Shown piece after piece: positions 10,719-22,500 of a DNA stretch of 64,000 bases. Source of the DNA: Tribonema minus (lineage: Eukaryota; Sar; Xanthophyceae; Tribonematales; Tribonemataceae); NCBI GenBank assembly GCA_017506865.1, contig JAFCMP010000257.1, forward strand, positions 186,001 through 250,000. Reading direction: 5' to 3'. Under the pieces are notes generated by a model, which saw only the letters and a list, made by a program, of their open reading frames with translations, did no database searches and was not told the DNA's origin. Within the stretch, counting starts at the first letter, position 1. Every line of letters starts with the position of its first letter. The position numbers were made by a program, and so were the translations under genes.

Positions 10719-12224
10719 TTGCGACTTTGCTTGGGTTCTCTCCGTGTGTGTGAGTCAGCTTCTGGCGTACACTTGGCTGGCGTGACTGGAACCAAAAAGC
10801 AAGTGAATTGATTCGCTTCCGAGAGAGTGACGCGCCCAAATCAGGACCGCCAAACGGAGTGCGTGTGAACAGCATGCATGCATACACATTGACTGTGTAT
10901 ATATATAATCGCTCTGCAGGTCTTTGGGCCCCGGCCCCAGTGCGGCGGGGCATGCACGCTGCTCAAGCCTATAGTCCAACGCAGGAGCGGAGGCGCACAT
11001 CTAGGTGTAACATGCATCTTACAAACTTTGAATGCACCCTGCACAATGAAACATGATGCATATCCACATCCGATTTAACCTCCAAATTACCACCATGCTG
11101 TTTGTGATGGTTATTGCATTGAAAGTGGATACATTCTTGAAGTTGCAAGCATGATGCATCATGATGTGCAAACAAATTTCGTTTGAGTTTGCGCTATCAT
11201 GAAGCACATGGTTTGCTACACATGCATGTGTGAATCCACGTTTATGGATGCGTGCATGCATGTTATGACAGTTTCTCAATTGTTTTGGATGCATGCATGA
11301 CAGTTTCTCGAATATGCTGAAGAAGCATGTCCCGCAAAACAACACATTGCAGCGTGTACAAAAGCATCCCATTCTTGACTGAACTGGACATGCAACAGCT
11401 GTAGGCGAGGCAAAAGACAGCAGTGCATCTGACTTCGGAGAAGTCCTGTTTCCACAGTACACTCGCAGACTAGGCTGCTGCGTTGACGCAAGCTTTTCGA
11501 TTGCATAGGCAACCCGGCCTCCCTTGGGCCTTTATAAATACAAGTCCATACGTACACACAGCCTCCTGAGGCACACATGGATTGTATTTGTACCTCACCA
11601 TATGTAGTGCACATTGGGCCATCCCGACTGCTGCATGTGGCCGCGTGCTGCTGACAATAGCGCTAAACATCATGACTGGTGTGCCTGTATGGGCGTATAT
11701 GCAGCAGCTGCTGCTGCTGTAGCAGCCAGCGTGCATGGGCACTTGTGACTGCTGCCGCGTGTGCCACTCTAGGGGTAACTACCGTGATGCCAGGGCGTCA
11801 AAATCTGCTGCTGTTGTCGCCAGTGGCGATGCCGGCGCTGCTGACATCGCTGCTGCTGCTGCCATGGCGCAGCTGCATTGTCCACCATTCCCCGCGCTGC
11901 TACCATTTGCTGTGCTGAGCATCGCTGCGGCAGTGTTGCCGCATGCTGTGCAGGGAGCTGTCGTGCTGTTCTTGCCGTGACGCTGCTTCCTGGTGCTGCG
12001 TAAGCCGGTGCAGGCGCCCCCCGCTGCTTCACACACCACCACGCATGACCCTGGTAGCTGAGCATGACGCGAACTGTCACAGCGGCAGCGGCGCTTGTTG
12101 TAGCGCCACGCAGCCCTGCTTCTTGCAACTTGCCCCATTACTAGGGCTACGGTCAGGGTCACCTCACGTTGCCTCCGTCACGCCGTAGGAGCCTTCAGGC
12201 ACAGCAGCGCTCCACTGCCGTTGC

Positions 12225-12995
12225 TCACCTGGCGCCGTGTTTCGCCCCCCGCCGCTGCCCCGCGCGCCAGACCTCCCTGCCGCCCTCCGCCGCGACAACG
12301 ACCGCCCCCTCTGCGCTGAGCGCTGCTGCGTACGCGCACCGCGACCGCGTCCCCCACCACCATCCCCACCTGTCGCCGCGCGAGCGCCACAGCGTGCGCG
12401 CCCCATCGCTCAGCTCCAGCCGCCCGCCGCAGCTGAGTCGCAGCGCGCACGCCTCGCAGTCACCGCTGCTGCTGCTGCTGCCCGCCGCGCGCCGCCTGCC
12501 GATGCGCTGCTGCAGCCACAACCAAAGCGCGGCGCCGCAGCGGCGGCGGCGGCGCGCAGCGTCCACGGCCCACACCGCTTGCTGCGCTGAGTCTGCCGCG
12601 AGGGGCGGTGGCAGTGCGCTGCTGCTGCTGCTGCTGCTGAGCGTCCCTGCGTAGAGGGCGAGGTTGCCGTTGCGGTGCAGCAGGAGGTAGTGCGGCGAGC
12701 ACTGCGCGGCGCCAGGGCCAGCGGCGGCGGCAGCGCGGTTGTCGCACGTGTTGACGAGTGCGCTGCCGGGGCGCATGAGCACGGCGGCGGCGGCGCCGCG
12801 TGCGGCTGCCGGCAGCACTGTGAGCACGGTCACTGCTGCTGGCTGCTGAGCAGGGGAGGTGACGCGTGTGCCCGTGGTTGGCGTGCGTGTTGCTGGCAGG
12901 ATCTGCGCCGTGGCGGCTGTTGTATAGGGAGCTGATGCTGCGTGTGCCACTGTGGGAGGCTCAATGCGCTCCTGCAGGAGGGGTTGTGTTTCCTG

Positions 12996-13036
<41 letters not shown>

Positions 13037-13514
13037 GTGGTGGTGCTGCTACTGCTGCTGCTGCTGCTGCTGCTGGTGGTGCTGCAGCTGCCATTGATGA
13101 GTGCACATCTGCTTCAGGCAAAGTGCTCCCTCCGACTACGTCACCGCCCCCCATCTTCGGTGACAACTTATCGCCTGTTGGAAGCCGGTGCGCTGGTAGA
13201 TCTGCCGCTGCGGTGCTGCTACTGCGTTGGTCAATGACGGTGTGAGCACCCGCTGAGGCTGCCGCCACTTCCGCTGGTATGTTGGACATGTCCAGAGTGG
13301 AAGATGAAACCAGTTCTGATGATGGAAGATGGTGCTGCTCAGAAGGCCTCACATCGCTGCTTGGTGCATGTTCCAAACGTGCCGCAAAACCGTTGCAGCA
13401 TGCCGCTGCTGTAACTGCACCAGCTGCACCTGGCTGCACGTTGCTGCTTAGACCATTTGGCGGGTCTACGGGCATGGTGACTGCGCTGCTGTTGCTATGT
13501 GATGTGGGCAAGCG

Positions 13515-13545
<31 letters not shown>

Positions 13546-14741
13546 TGTACTACCTCCCCATCCACCTCAACATGCGCTGCTGCCGCCGCTGATGCTTTCT
13601 GCTGTGGCTGAGCACTGCTTACCAGCACGCCATCGCCTCGCTCCACTGCAGCACTCAGCAACTCCCCTTCTGCTGCCCCAGCAGTGCCTTGCGGGTGATT
13701 GGCTGTCACTACCCTCAACCTTGCACCCGGCAGCAGTGCTCCGCCGATGCCAAACACAATTTGCCCCGCAACTGCCGCTACGCAGCAGAAGAAGCTGAGG
13801 CGCATCATGCGCTCCCACGACCAGGACACCGGCACCTGCAGTGCATCGCTGGCGGCGCAGCGCGTTAGCCGGGGCCCGCCGGGGCTGTGTGCATGCCGTT
13901 CACTGGTGCTGCGGTGGCGTTTGCCGCTGCGGCGGGGGCTGGCAGCGGTGGCGACGGGCGCAGAGGGACAGGCATCGACGTCCGGAAACTGTACGCCAGC
14001 TATGTCCATGGCTTTTTCAGTGTGGGCCTCGGTTGCGGTGTCACTGATGTTGCTGAGGGAAGGGCGCCGGTTGCGGTGGCGTACATCGCGCAGTGCTGCA
14101 TAGTAGTGATATCGCTGCCGTGCAAGCGTCCCCGCATCCCGCTCTCCATGCGAAGGGCATCCTCCAGCGCTGCTGTAGCCACCCTCGAAGCTGGTACTCG
14201 AGTCGTAGGCAGATGTGCTGGCCGCTTGTTGGCAGCTGGATTCATCGGCACTGCCCCACGTGCTGCTCTGGCGTGAGGCACGGCACTGTCGGAGCCGCAG
14301 CTGGTTCTCTCTTGAGATGATCGGTATCGCTGCTACGCCCCCCAAACCTTGCGGGTCGCATACTACTGCCAGAGCAGCGCAGCGCAGGCAAACACGGTGG
14401 CTGCCGAGATAGCTGTTGCCCTCTAGTCTGACTCGCGCCTTGCTGCAGCCAGCGCAGACGTCCTCGGCGCAGCACGGGCAGCTGTAGCTGAGGACGCTAG
14501 TGGCGAACGGCGCAGAGCAGTTGTAACATCTGAGCGCCAACAGCTGGGAGAACCCTGACAGGTCAAAGCTGCTCGCACAAGACGCCGACGTGCTTGATTG
14601 TGATGGCGAAACTTCGCTGGGCGTCTCGTCTCCCTCCCACGAGGACAGGTCGCTCTGCAGCTGCCTCGGTTCTTGAAGAGCAGCTGCAATACCCGCAGCC
14701 ATTTCGATTTGAGGGCCTACTGACAACGGGAGACTACGCAT
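12225..14741 (-). CDS. FYVE-like zinc finger, membrane helix and bulb-lectin domain protein
   Basis: One long frame of 838 residues begins at ATG 14741, which directly follows an acceptor-like CAG, so an upstream exon is possible. Residues 72-121 hold eight Cys in the order CX2C-X12-CX2C-X4-CX2C-X18-CX2C, ending HRVCLRC, as in FYVE/RING-like fingers. Residues 314-338 form one hydrophobic helix (FFCCVAAVAGQIVFG). A Ser/Ala-rich stretch with long alanine runs follows. The last 180 residues show bulb-type lectin strands: LLLHRNGNLALYAG (close to the mannose site QxDxNxVxY), AVWAVDAA, LRLSCGGRLELSDG and VVVAAEGGREVWRAG. The stop codon TGA lies within a good donor (GTGAGC at 12228-12223), so a further 3' exon cannot be excluded. 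Ligand and location are unknown; the layout suggests a one-pass membrane protein. Confidence 0.65.
12988..13075. repeat. GCT/CTG trinucleotide tract inside coding sequence
   Basis: A nearly pure GCT run with a GGT interruption encodes polyalanine on the minus strand within the lectin protein. A second, shorter CTG run is at 13516-13545. Confidence 0.85.
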
Positions 14742-14977
14742 CTGTCGCAGGATAAATGAAATGCACTGTTGCAAGCCGTTACTTTTCCGAAGAAACTTCA
14801 AGAAGCACTCGAATGGTATTTGGATTGGAGCTGCAGGGCAGAAAGGAGACTCAAATGCATGCAGGTGCTGTGCTGCACCGTCATCTTCTTTTCGAAGCCT
14901 GCATGGCGGCCAGGCCGGCTCCTGGGTCGGCGCTGGCTATGGTTTGCCGCCTATGATCGCCGCCTCCCTGCATGCGT

Positions 14978-15403
14978 GCTGGCGTGCATCGACCGTGGGG
15001 ACGTGTCGAGGGATCTGCGGGCGCGGCGGCGCCAGCCAGTTGAGACTGCAAGGACCAGCCTGCCCCAACAGTAACCTGCAGCAACGTGCGGGAGGTGGAC
15101 GGGGAGGCTGGCTTCGACCTAGGACCATGGCACACGCTGCAGCTGCTGCTCACTGTCATGCTCGCAGACGGCATCATCTGCGCTGAAGGACAACAGTAAC
15201 TGCGCCGTCGTCGAATCACGGCGATCGAGTACTGCAGAATGTGCCATGGTCCGAGGTCGAAGACCGCCTCCCCCTCCACCTCCTTCGCAGCCCGCACTTT
15301 GCTGAAAATCACTATTGGAGCGGGCTCCTCGTTGGCATTTTAGTTGCCCCCCCGCCGCACCAGCAGGTCTCCCAACACGTCCCCACGGTCGATGCACGCC
15401 AGC
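14978..15403. repeat. Inverted duplication of a coding-like segment
   Basis: Left arm 14978-15142 and right arm 15232-15403 are diverged inverted copies. Shared blocks are GCGTGCATCGACCGTGGGG, GGAGGTGGA and GGACCATGGCACA. Read outward from a common sense, both arms keep the peptide blocks ACIDRGDV and FDLGPWH, so the source was probably an exon. The parent gene is not in the window. Confidence 0.7.
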
Positions 15404-15965
15404 TGGTACGCCGCGGCATCACGTAAAAACAGGCGCGCGCAGCTGTAGCGCCCTTGCTGCTGGAGCACCTAGGTCACGCGCTGCAGCTGCCTCTGTGGTG
15501 AATGCCGCAAGCAACCCATAGCCGCGCAGTCCCGTGAGCTAATGCTGCAGGAAGCATATGTAAAACAGTTGTCAGTGCCGTCCAGCAGACGCCAGTGGCA
15601 TTAAGCGGTTGGGGCGGTGATGTCAGCTGCATGGACCAGGACGCACCGCAGCAGCACCAGCAGCAGGACGTCGTCACCGATGCCCGCAGGGGCAAGGTGA
15701 AGTTTGCGGTTCCGCACTGCATGGAATAGGTTTGCACGTGAAGGCGCCGGCCGGCATGCAAGGGAGGCGGTTCAGCTGGTGGAGGGCAGGGGGGCAGGGG
15801 GGGCGCCGCGCTCAGAAGCACTGTAGTCTTAGACCTCAGGCCTGGTGCGATCGACGATGACCACCTTTACTTCCATCCGTTCAGCCACTTCTATGTGGGG
15901 GCCGTGCATGCAGGGAATCTCGGGGCTCGTCGCAGCTACAACAAGGCTACAACATAACGGGGAAG

Positions 15966-16022
15966 GGGGGGGGGGGGGGGGGGGGCGGCGCGGGGAGGGG
16001 GGGGGGGGGGGGGGGGGGGGGC
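15966..16022. repeat. Long guanine runs
   Basis: Two near-pure G runs of about 18-24 nt flank a short GCGGCGCGGGGA core. Lengths of such runs are uncertain in assemblies. Confidence 0.9.
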
Positions 16023-16511
16023 GGGGCATGGCTTTACGTCAAGAATGCATCGATGCGTCCTCGACTTGACTGCCAGTGACATATGGTATATACAAAATCA
16101 GCACGTTCACTTGCTCAGAAACTTGTTGTGCATCGTTGTATGCAGTGCTACAAGCTGGTCAACTTTTGCTGACAGGCAGAGGCACCTCACTGACAGCTTG
16201 AGCTGAAGAGGGGACTCGCACCTGCACGCGCGCTGCGATGACTACCACAAAGTGGGAGCTCTCACGCAATACCATTAAGATGTCATTGATTGAAGCACAC
16301 AAGTGCACAGTTTCCAAAAGAATTTGCTGGAAAACGCTGAGTCAAGCTGATGCTTCAAAAGCAAGCTTGCGCTCGTGTGGGGCCAGGGTTCAACGACGGG
16401 CCACCGTAGCTGACCGCAGCTCAGCAAGCAATCAGCAAGCAACGAGCATTGGCAGCAGCACAACCACAGGGTCTACACACTTACATACACCACCACCACC
16501 TGCTTCTTGAC

Positions 16512-19500
16512 ATGGAGTTCGTGAACGCTCAGGTAAGCTGACTAATATACATAGTGAGCGGCCACAGATGCTGCTCGTTGGGACTTCATTTGTGTCGTCC
16601 CTAGTATAAGAATGGCCTCGGCTCTCTTTCACATCATCACCATGTCAAAAGAGATTGTCGACCGCTGCAACATGGACTCTCTGCGGACTTATGTAGGGCA
16701 CGGCCTCATTGCTTGTGTGGCCTTCTGGACTATTTACGGTCATCGCAAAGCCTCAGCTAAGCGCGATAATGTACTTGGAGGCGTTAAATGCTGAGCCATT
16801 GCTCGTGGTATTTCCCCGGTCGTGTGCATATAGGTACATGAGTTACTGATTGCAGCGCAGCAGACCATCGCTTATGTGATACTGCTTGCATGAGAAGGAG
16901 AGAAAGCGGAAGGGAAAGTTCTCACACACTGACCGGCATGCGCTGCCCATAGCAGCACTCAGGCTTGCCGTGTGCAACCTCTTCCTGTGCCAAGCAACAA
17001 AAGCACAAATAGAGCTTTGAGCTTTTTTATTCATGTGGCTTTCGACATGCACTCATTTCTTTGCTTCTTTTGTGGGCAGGGCGTGGACAATGGTCACCGC
17101 AGCCATTACAGCGACCACTCAATGGGCGGCAGCCATCACAGGCAGTCGCTGTCTGGCAGCAGTGACAGCGAAGCGCGCCGCAATCCCAATGGAGAGCAGC
17201 GCTCAAGCGCCTCTGGCTACCCGCACGCACAGCTCAACAACCACTCACGTGACGCGCGCAACACGGACAATGGCCGTGACGGCGAGGGGGATCGTTCCAG
17301 ATACATAGCAGCATCGGCGCTGCCGGTAGCAGCAGCGTCATACTACCCCGCAGTGACGGAGCGGCCCGGGAGTCGCCCCAAGACGCCGCCGCCTGCCTAT
17401 TCTGCAACTTCAAGTTCAACTTACGGGCAGGCGCCGCCGCCGCCGTACACAGGGGCGTCAGCGGCATCAACGGGATCGTATGCTTCACAGGCCCTCTCAA
17501 AACCCCTGTTTGAATACGCGGTGCCACCTCAACAGGCGCCTGCGCAACCCGCATATCAGGCAGCGGCGTCATACTCTTCGCAGCCCCCCTCGAAACCCCT
17601 GTTTGAGTACGCGGCGCCGCCTCAGCAGCCAACGCCTGCGAAGCCCGCGTACGCATCATCTTACTCGTCGCAGCCGCCACAGAAGGGCGTCATGAGCGGC
17701 TTCATGGCGGCACTGCAGGCGCAGGGCGGCGGCTCCATACCTACCGCAACCATAGCGACGCCAACGACAAGTAAGCTGTACCCTCTGCCGGGCAAGGTGG
17801 GGGACGCCATGTACCTACCGGGGGGTGCCTCGACGCTATCCGCACCCCCCAAACCCCCCCACAGCATCCCCTCCCAACCAGCCCTCTACCCTAGTGCTGC
17901 GTCGTACGGCGGCGGCGGCAGCGGCGTGCAGGCGGCGGCGCAGTACACGCACAGCGCGTCGTACGGCGGCAGCAGTGCTTACGGCGGCAGCAGCGCTCAG
18001 GGCGGCGCGTACGGGGGCAGCAGCGCTGAAGCGATGACGGCTCAGTATGCGCAGAGCGCGTCTTTGTATGGCGGCGGCGGGGCAGCGTCGTCCACTGTGC
18101 AGTATGCACAGAGCGCGTCCTTGTACGGGGGCGGCGCGCAGTCGTCTCAGTACGGGCAAGGGCCCGCGCAGAGCGCGTCGGCAAACTACAACTCCAACTT
18201 CAACGCCAGCACGGCGCGGCCGTATGATCCGGTGTACGCGCAGCAGGCAGATCAGGTGAGCTTCATGAGCTGAGCGCTGATGTGTGCATGTGGTTGAACT
18301 AGAGGTTTGTCAACATCTTCTGTTATGTGTTGGGCATCTGTAGCTGTCGCCTGCAAGCACCAGCTTAATGTTGACGGTGATGCTCTCTCTGTGTGTATGG
18401 GGCAGTGCACATCATAACATGCTACGCATCTAGAGCTGATTCTGCAGTAACGCTACCTCTCAATCTACTTTGCGCTCAAGCTGCTATTCACAGCATTTCC
18501 AGTCTGTGCTTCAGGAGGTCACGCTGGCCTGAAGTGGCACTGTTGTGCACTTGTTGTGAGGTGAAGAGCGCTTATTTTTGATGTAGCAACGGGAGCCCTT
18601 GTTTGAATTGAAGGGCTGGCGCACAAGAAGCGTCATCCTCTGGTAGTTGCAGGAGCTTTGCACTTTGACAGAAAATCCTCCAGCAAGTCGCGTTCTCTGC
18701 ACTGGCAATTGGTGCAGGCAGCAATACAATGCTCAGCATGAGCTTTCGAAACGGTGCCCAGGCTGTTTGGAAGCACACTCATCAGCAGCGACTGGTTGCT
18801 GAACACACTATCTGTGTGCGCAGTGAAGTTATCACTCGACCGTCCTCTCATCTCATGACTCATCTACTCGTCTGTCTTGCGCTCTGTGTGCGCAGGCTGT
18901 GGGAGCCAATGTGCGCATGATATCAGGGTGCGCAGACCACCAGACGAGTGCTGACGTGAGGGACGTGGTGACCTTTGGACAGGGCAGAGGAGCGGGCGGA
19001 GGTCAGTGTTGAAGTTGTTTTGAAGTTGGAGCATGAGCTCATTCCGGTTTGCAAACGTTCGTGTACAGCCACACGTGACTCTACGTGATGACACCGCTGC
19101 AATGTGAATTACCCATGTACTTGCATCATTACTCGCAGCTCGCAGTGGTTTTTATGGTGTTATTTGATGCGACGGCGACACTCAACGGCCCTGGTCATTG
19201 ACATAGCTATAATCTGAAGTATTTACATCCTGTACGTGCTCTTTACGCCAAAGGCCACATCAACACTCTGCTCTTCGCATAAAAGCAAGCAGGCGACGCC
19301 GTTTAAAACACAAACACGCTTTTCAGAATGCTTACTTCGGCATTCTTACTTCACCATGCATCTAGCACTCGCCTGAGTGAGCGCTGACATCACGTGCCGC
19401 CACGTACATCTCGTTTGCATGCGTCATTTGTCCTCGTCAGCGCGTCCTAGCATGCACGCGTCCGCTGTCCGCTTAGGGTTAGGGTTAGGGTTAGGTTTAT

Positions 19501-22500
19501 CGTTCTCGCGCGCATTTCATTGACTACATATGCTGTGTGCGTCAATGCAGTGACCCAGCGCGTTTCTTTCAATGCCGCTGTAAGCTTCTATGACCATGCC
19601 ACATGCTTATGCTACATGCATGATCCTGGTACCTAGACGCATGCAGCACATTCTCATCTATTTTGACGCCTCTGTGTCCCATTTTGTTGCGGTTGCAGCT
19701 TGCACCAACGCGCTGCTGCAGAGTGTGCAGGAGGGGCCCACGTCATGGATTGGTATACTGAGGCGCATGCAGCGCGTGCTGAAAGCCAAGCGCTTCAAGC
19801 AGGTGTGTATGTATGCGTGTATGCATGCAGCTCTTGGTAGACCGCATCGGAGGCATATCTATGCCTGAGGACTTTGGAGGGGGGTGGGAAAGGTGCAGTT
19901 CGTTTTACCGAGTACATGTGCTTTTTGTGGGTTTCCTGAGCGCCTCTGCAAGCACTGGATCCGTGCTTCTGATTGCTTACACATGAGGTACAATTTATGG
20001 TTAATTGTGAGTTCCACAACAATAAACTTTTATCTGCAACTTGAGACACACACAGTGCTGTTGAAGCCTGCAGTTGTGTGGTCCGGGCTAGGGTTAGGGT
20101 TAGGGTCAGGGTCAGTGACTCAATGTAACGCTCATCAGACAGTAAGCAGGGTCAGTGCTGGGGGTTCTTTCGATTTTCCAGTTTTTCCAGAACACGCAAA
20201 CTAGCATAGTCAATGGGAGTATGTGAACATGCACAAGGGCACTTGACAGAGATGCTTGCTGGAAAGCGCAGCATGCCGCACCGGCTTCCCTCCTTACTGG
20301 CGTTGAGCAGGTGGTGGTGACACTCAAGGCTCATCATGTGATGGTGATGATTCGCATGAATCGACACCTGCCCCTCGCACTGGCTGAGTTGAACCAGCCC
20401 CAACCTTTACTCTACCATTGTCATATGGATGCATTGTGCCGCAGGTGCCTCAACTCAGCACAATCACTGTGCCAAGTGAGACTTGTCAGTCATATTGCCC
20501 TGTGGAACTGACCCTGAGCTGTCCCTATTGGTCCTGAATTATTGTGTGCACCCATGTCTCATGCTGCAGGTGCCTCAACTGAGCACGAGCAAGGTACTGG
20601 ATCTGCAGGCCCCCTTTGAGATCATGCAGCCTGGGGGGCGCCACAGAAGCCTGCTCATAGGTAAGTACGTATAGCTGATTGGTACTGTATATAAGGTATG
20701 TAAGCATGCAGCCGGGGGGGTGCCCATATAAGCGTGCTCAGTGATAAGTATATGTACAGAAGCCTGCTCATTGGTAGGCAGTAGGTCTCGATCTGTGGTT
20801 TGAGATCACGGAGCACCAGCATTGCTTCTTCTTTGAAGTGGGACCCTGCCATTGTATGCTCGTTGGTGCACCGGCTGATACTTGCAACTTCAACCTGTTT
20901 CAGTCAAGGTCAGTGTTCCTGACGTTGGAGCGTGTTGCTGCAAACAGTCACAGGGCAGCGACCGAGCTGCGCAGAACCCCACAAGCCCTGGCATGATATG
21001 CAACCGCTGCTATGGAGTGCTGCCACCTCACTCATGAGAAGCCTCCGCTGCTATTGAGCAATGCCACCTCTTTGACATCATGTATGTAGGCCCCAGTATG
21101 CTGAGCATCCGCTGCTGTTGAGCACCGCCACCTCCAGGATCAACTACTGCGGCCAGCGCAACGAGCTGCGACAAACCCTACAAGCCCTTACATGAATTTG
21201 CTGCTGTTGGGCAATGCCACGTCATTCATATATGCAGGTCATTCATATACTTCTATGCCTGTACTCATGTATACAGGCCCTGTTTTGATTAGCGTCCGCT
21301 GCTGTTGAGCGCTGCCTCAGGCATCAACTACCGCGGCCAGCGCAACGAGCTGCGTGGCTGCCACAACGACGTCTTCGCAATGAAGCGCTACATCACGTCT
21401 CAGGGGTTCACAGAGACGGCCGATACCATGTGCGTGCTGGTGGACGATGGCCGACACAGCAGCCCCACGTGCGCGACCATTGTCGCAGGCTTCCGGTGAG
21501 TCACTCATTCACTCACTCACTCACTTGTTTGTTTGAAATGTGCCTGGCGCTGTTGCCTTCAGTACTAACAGCACATTGCAGCCGTACGTGCAAGAACATT
21601 GTCGCTGGCTGCAGGTGAGTACTCACTGACTCACTCGCTCTACATTTATGCTTTGCACTCAGCGCATCTCAATACGTCGCTGTTTACACGCACAAGCATG
21701 GTTGCTAGCTCCAGGTCAAGAATACTTTGACCCGGTGCAGGTGATTTCAGGTGCATGGCGCCTGTTCAACGGCCCTATGCAGGCGCCGAAGGCACACTTT
21801 TGCGATTGCAGGGGTGGGGTGCCGGTTCACACAGGATTCTGTTTCTGCTTGCGTGCACTGCGGCACCTCAGGGTAAGGGTATGGTTTGGGTCGGGAAGGA
21901 GTGGGCTCCAGCCTGTACAAGAGACGGCAATGCTGAGAAATTCACAAGTGCATGTCTGGCTCCTACCCCTAACCCTAACCCTAACCCTAGTTAGGCGCTG
22001 GACATACAAGTATAGCTTGGGATTGCGATCAACTCATAACTTATGTCTGAGTCGCGTGCGCTGTGGCGTCTCAGGGTGATTATTACGATTGTGGTGGGGT
22101 AGGACCAGGGTTCCAGCCTCAACAAGAGACGGCGATGTTGAGAAGTGCACGAGCGCATGCCTGCCCATCTCTTCAATCTTGCACCTTCTCCGCATGTGTC
22201 GCCGAGTAGGGTCAGGGATAGGGGTCCACCCTAACATTAGGGCTAGGGCTAGCGTCCTGGACTTAACCCAGCCTTGCCCTCGACCACTGGTATGCTGCCA
22301 CTCAACGCGAACTTGTCGCTAGCGTACACCACGGTATTCATGCATGTATGCAAGGGCATCACAAGCAGCGCTCTGCAACGCTCTTACGCCGTTCTTTGTC
22401 ATGGCGTGTTGACTTGATTTGCAGGTGGTTGGTGGACGGTGCCCGAGCAGGTGACTCGCTGTTCTTCCACTACAGCGGCCACGGCGGCAGCGTTCCAGGT

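Larger units (their letters stand above)
8713..12224. other. Repeat-rich gap without a recognised gene
   Basis: Holds a three-arm hairpin (9128-9262), a 24-bp tandem repeat (9562-9625), a dispersed 37-bp repeat (10033-10069) and a 400-bp imperfect palindrome (10321-10718). From about 11690 the sequence turns CTG/GCT-rich with Ala-rich frames on the minus strand that might belong to a 3' exon of the lectin gene, but nothing decides this. Confidence 0.5.
14742..16511. other. Divergent gap between lectin gene and metacaspase
   Basis: Holds a large inverted duplication (14978-15403) and long G runs at 15966-16022. It should include the 5' regions of the lectin gene (minus) and of the metacaspase (plus). 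No conserved gene was recognised. Confidence 0.5.

Noticed and set aside
21125-21175. Alternative p20 first exon of the metacaspase
   Set aside because: Copy lacks the conserved GCxND continuation and falls into stop codons, so it is better seen as a decayed exon edge.
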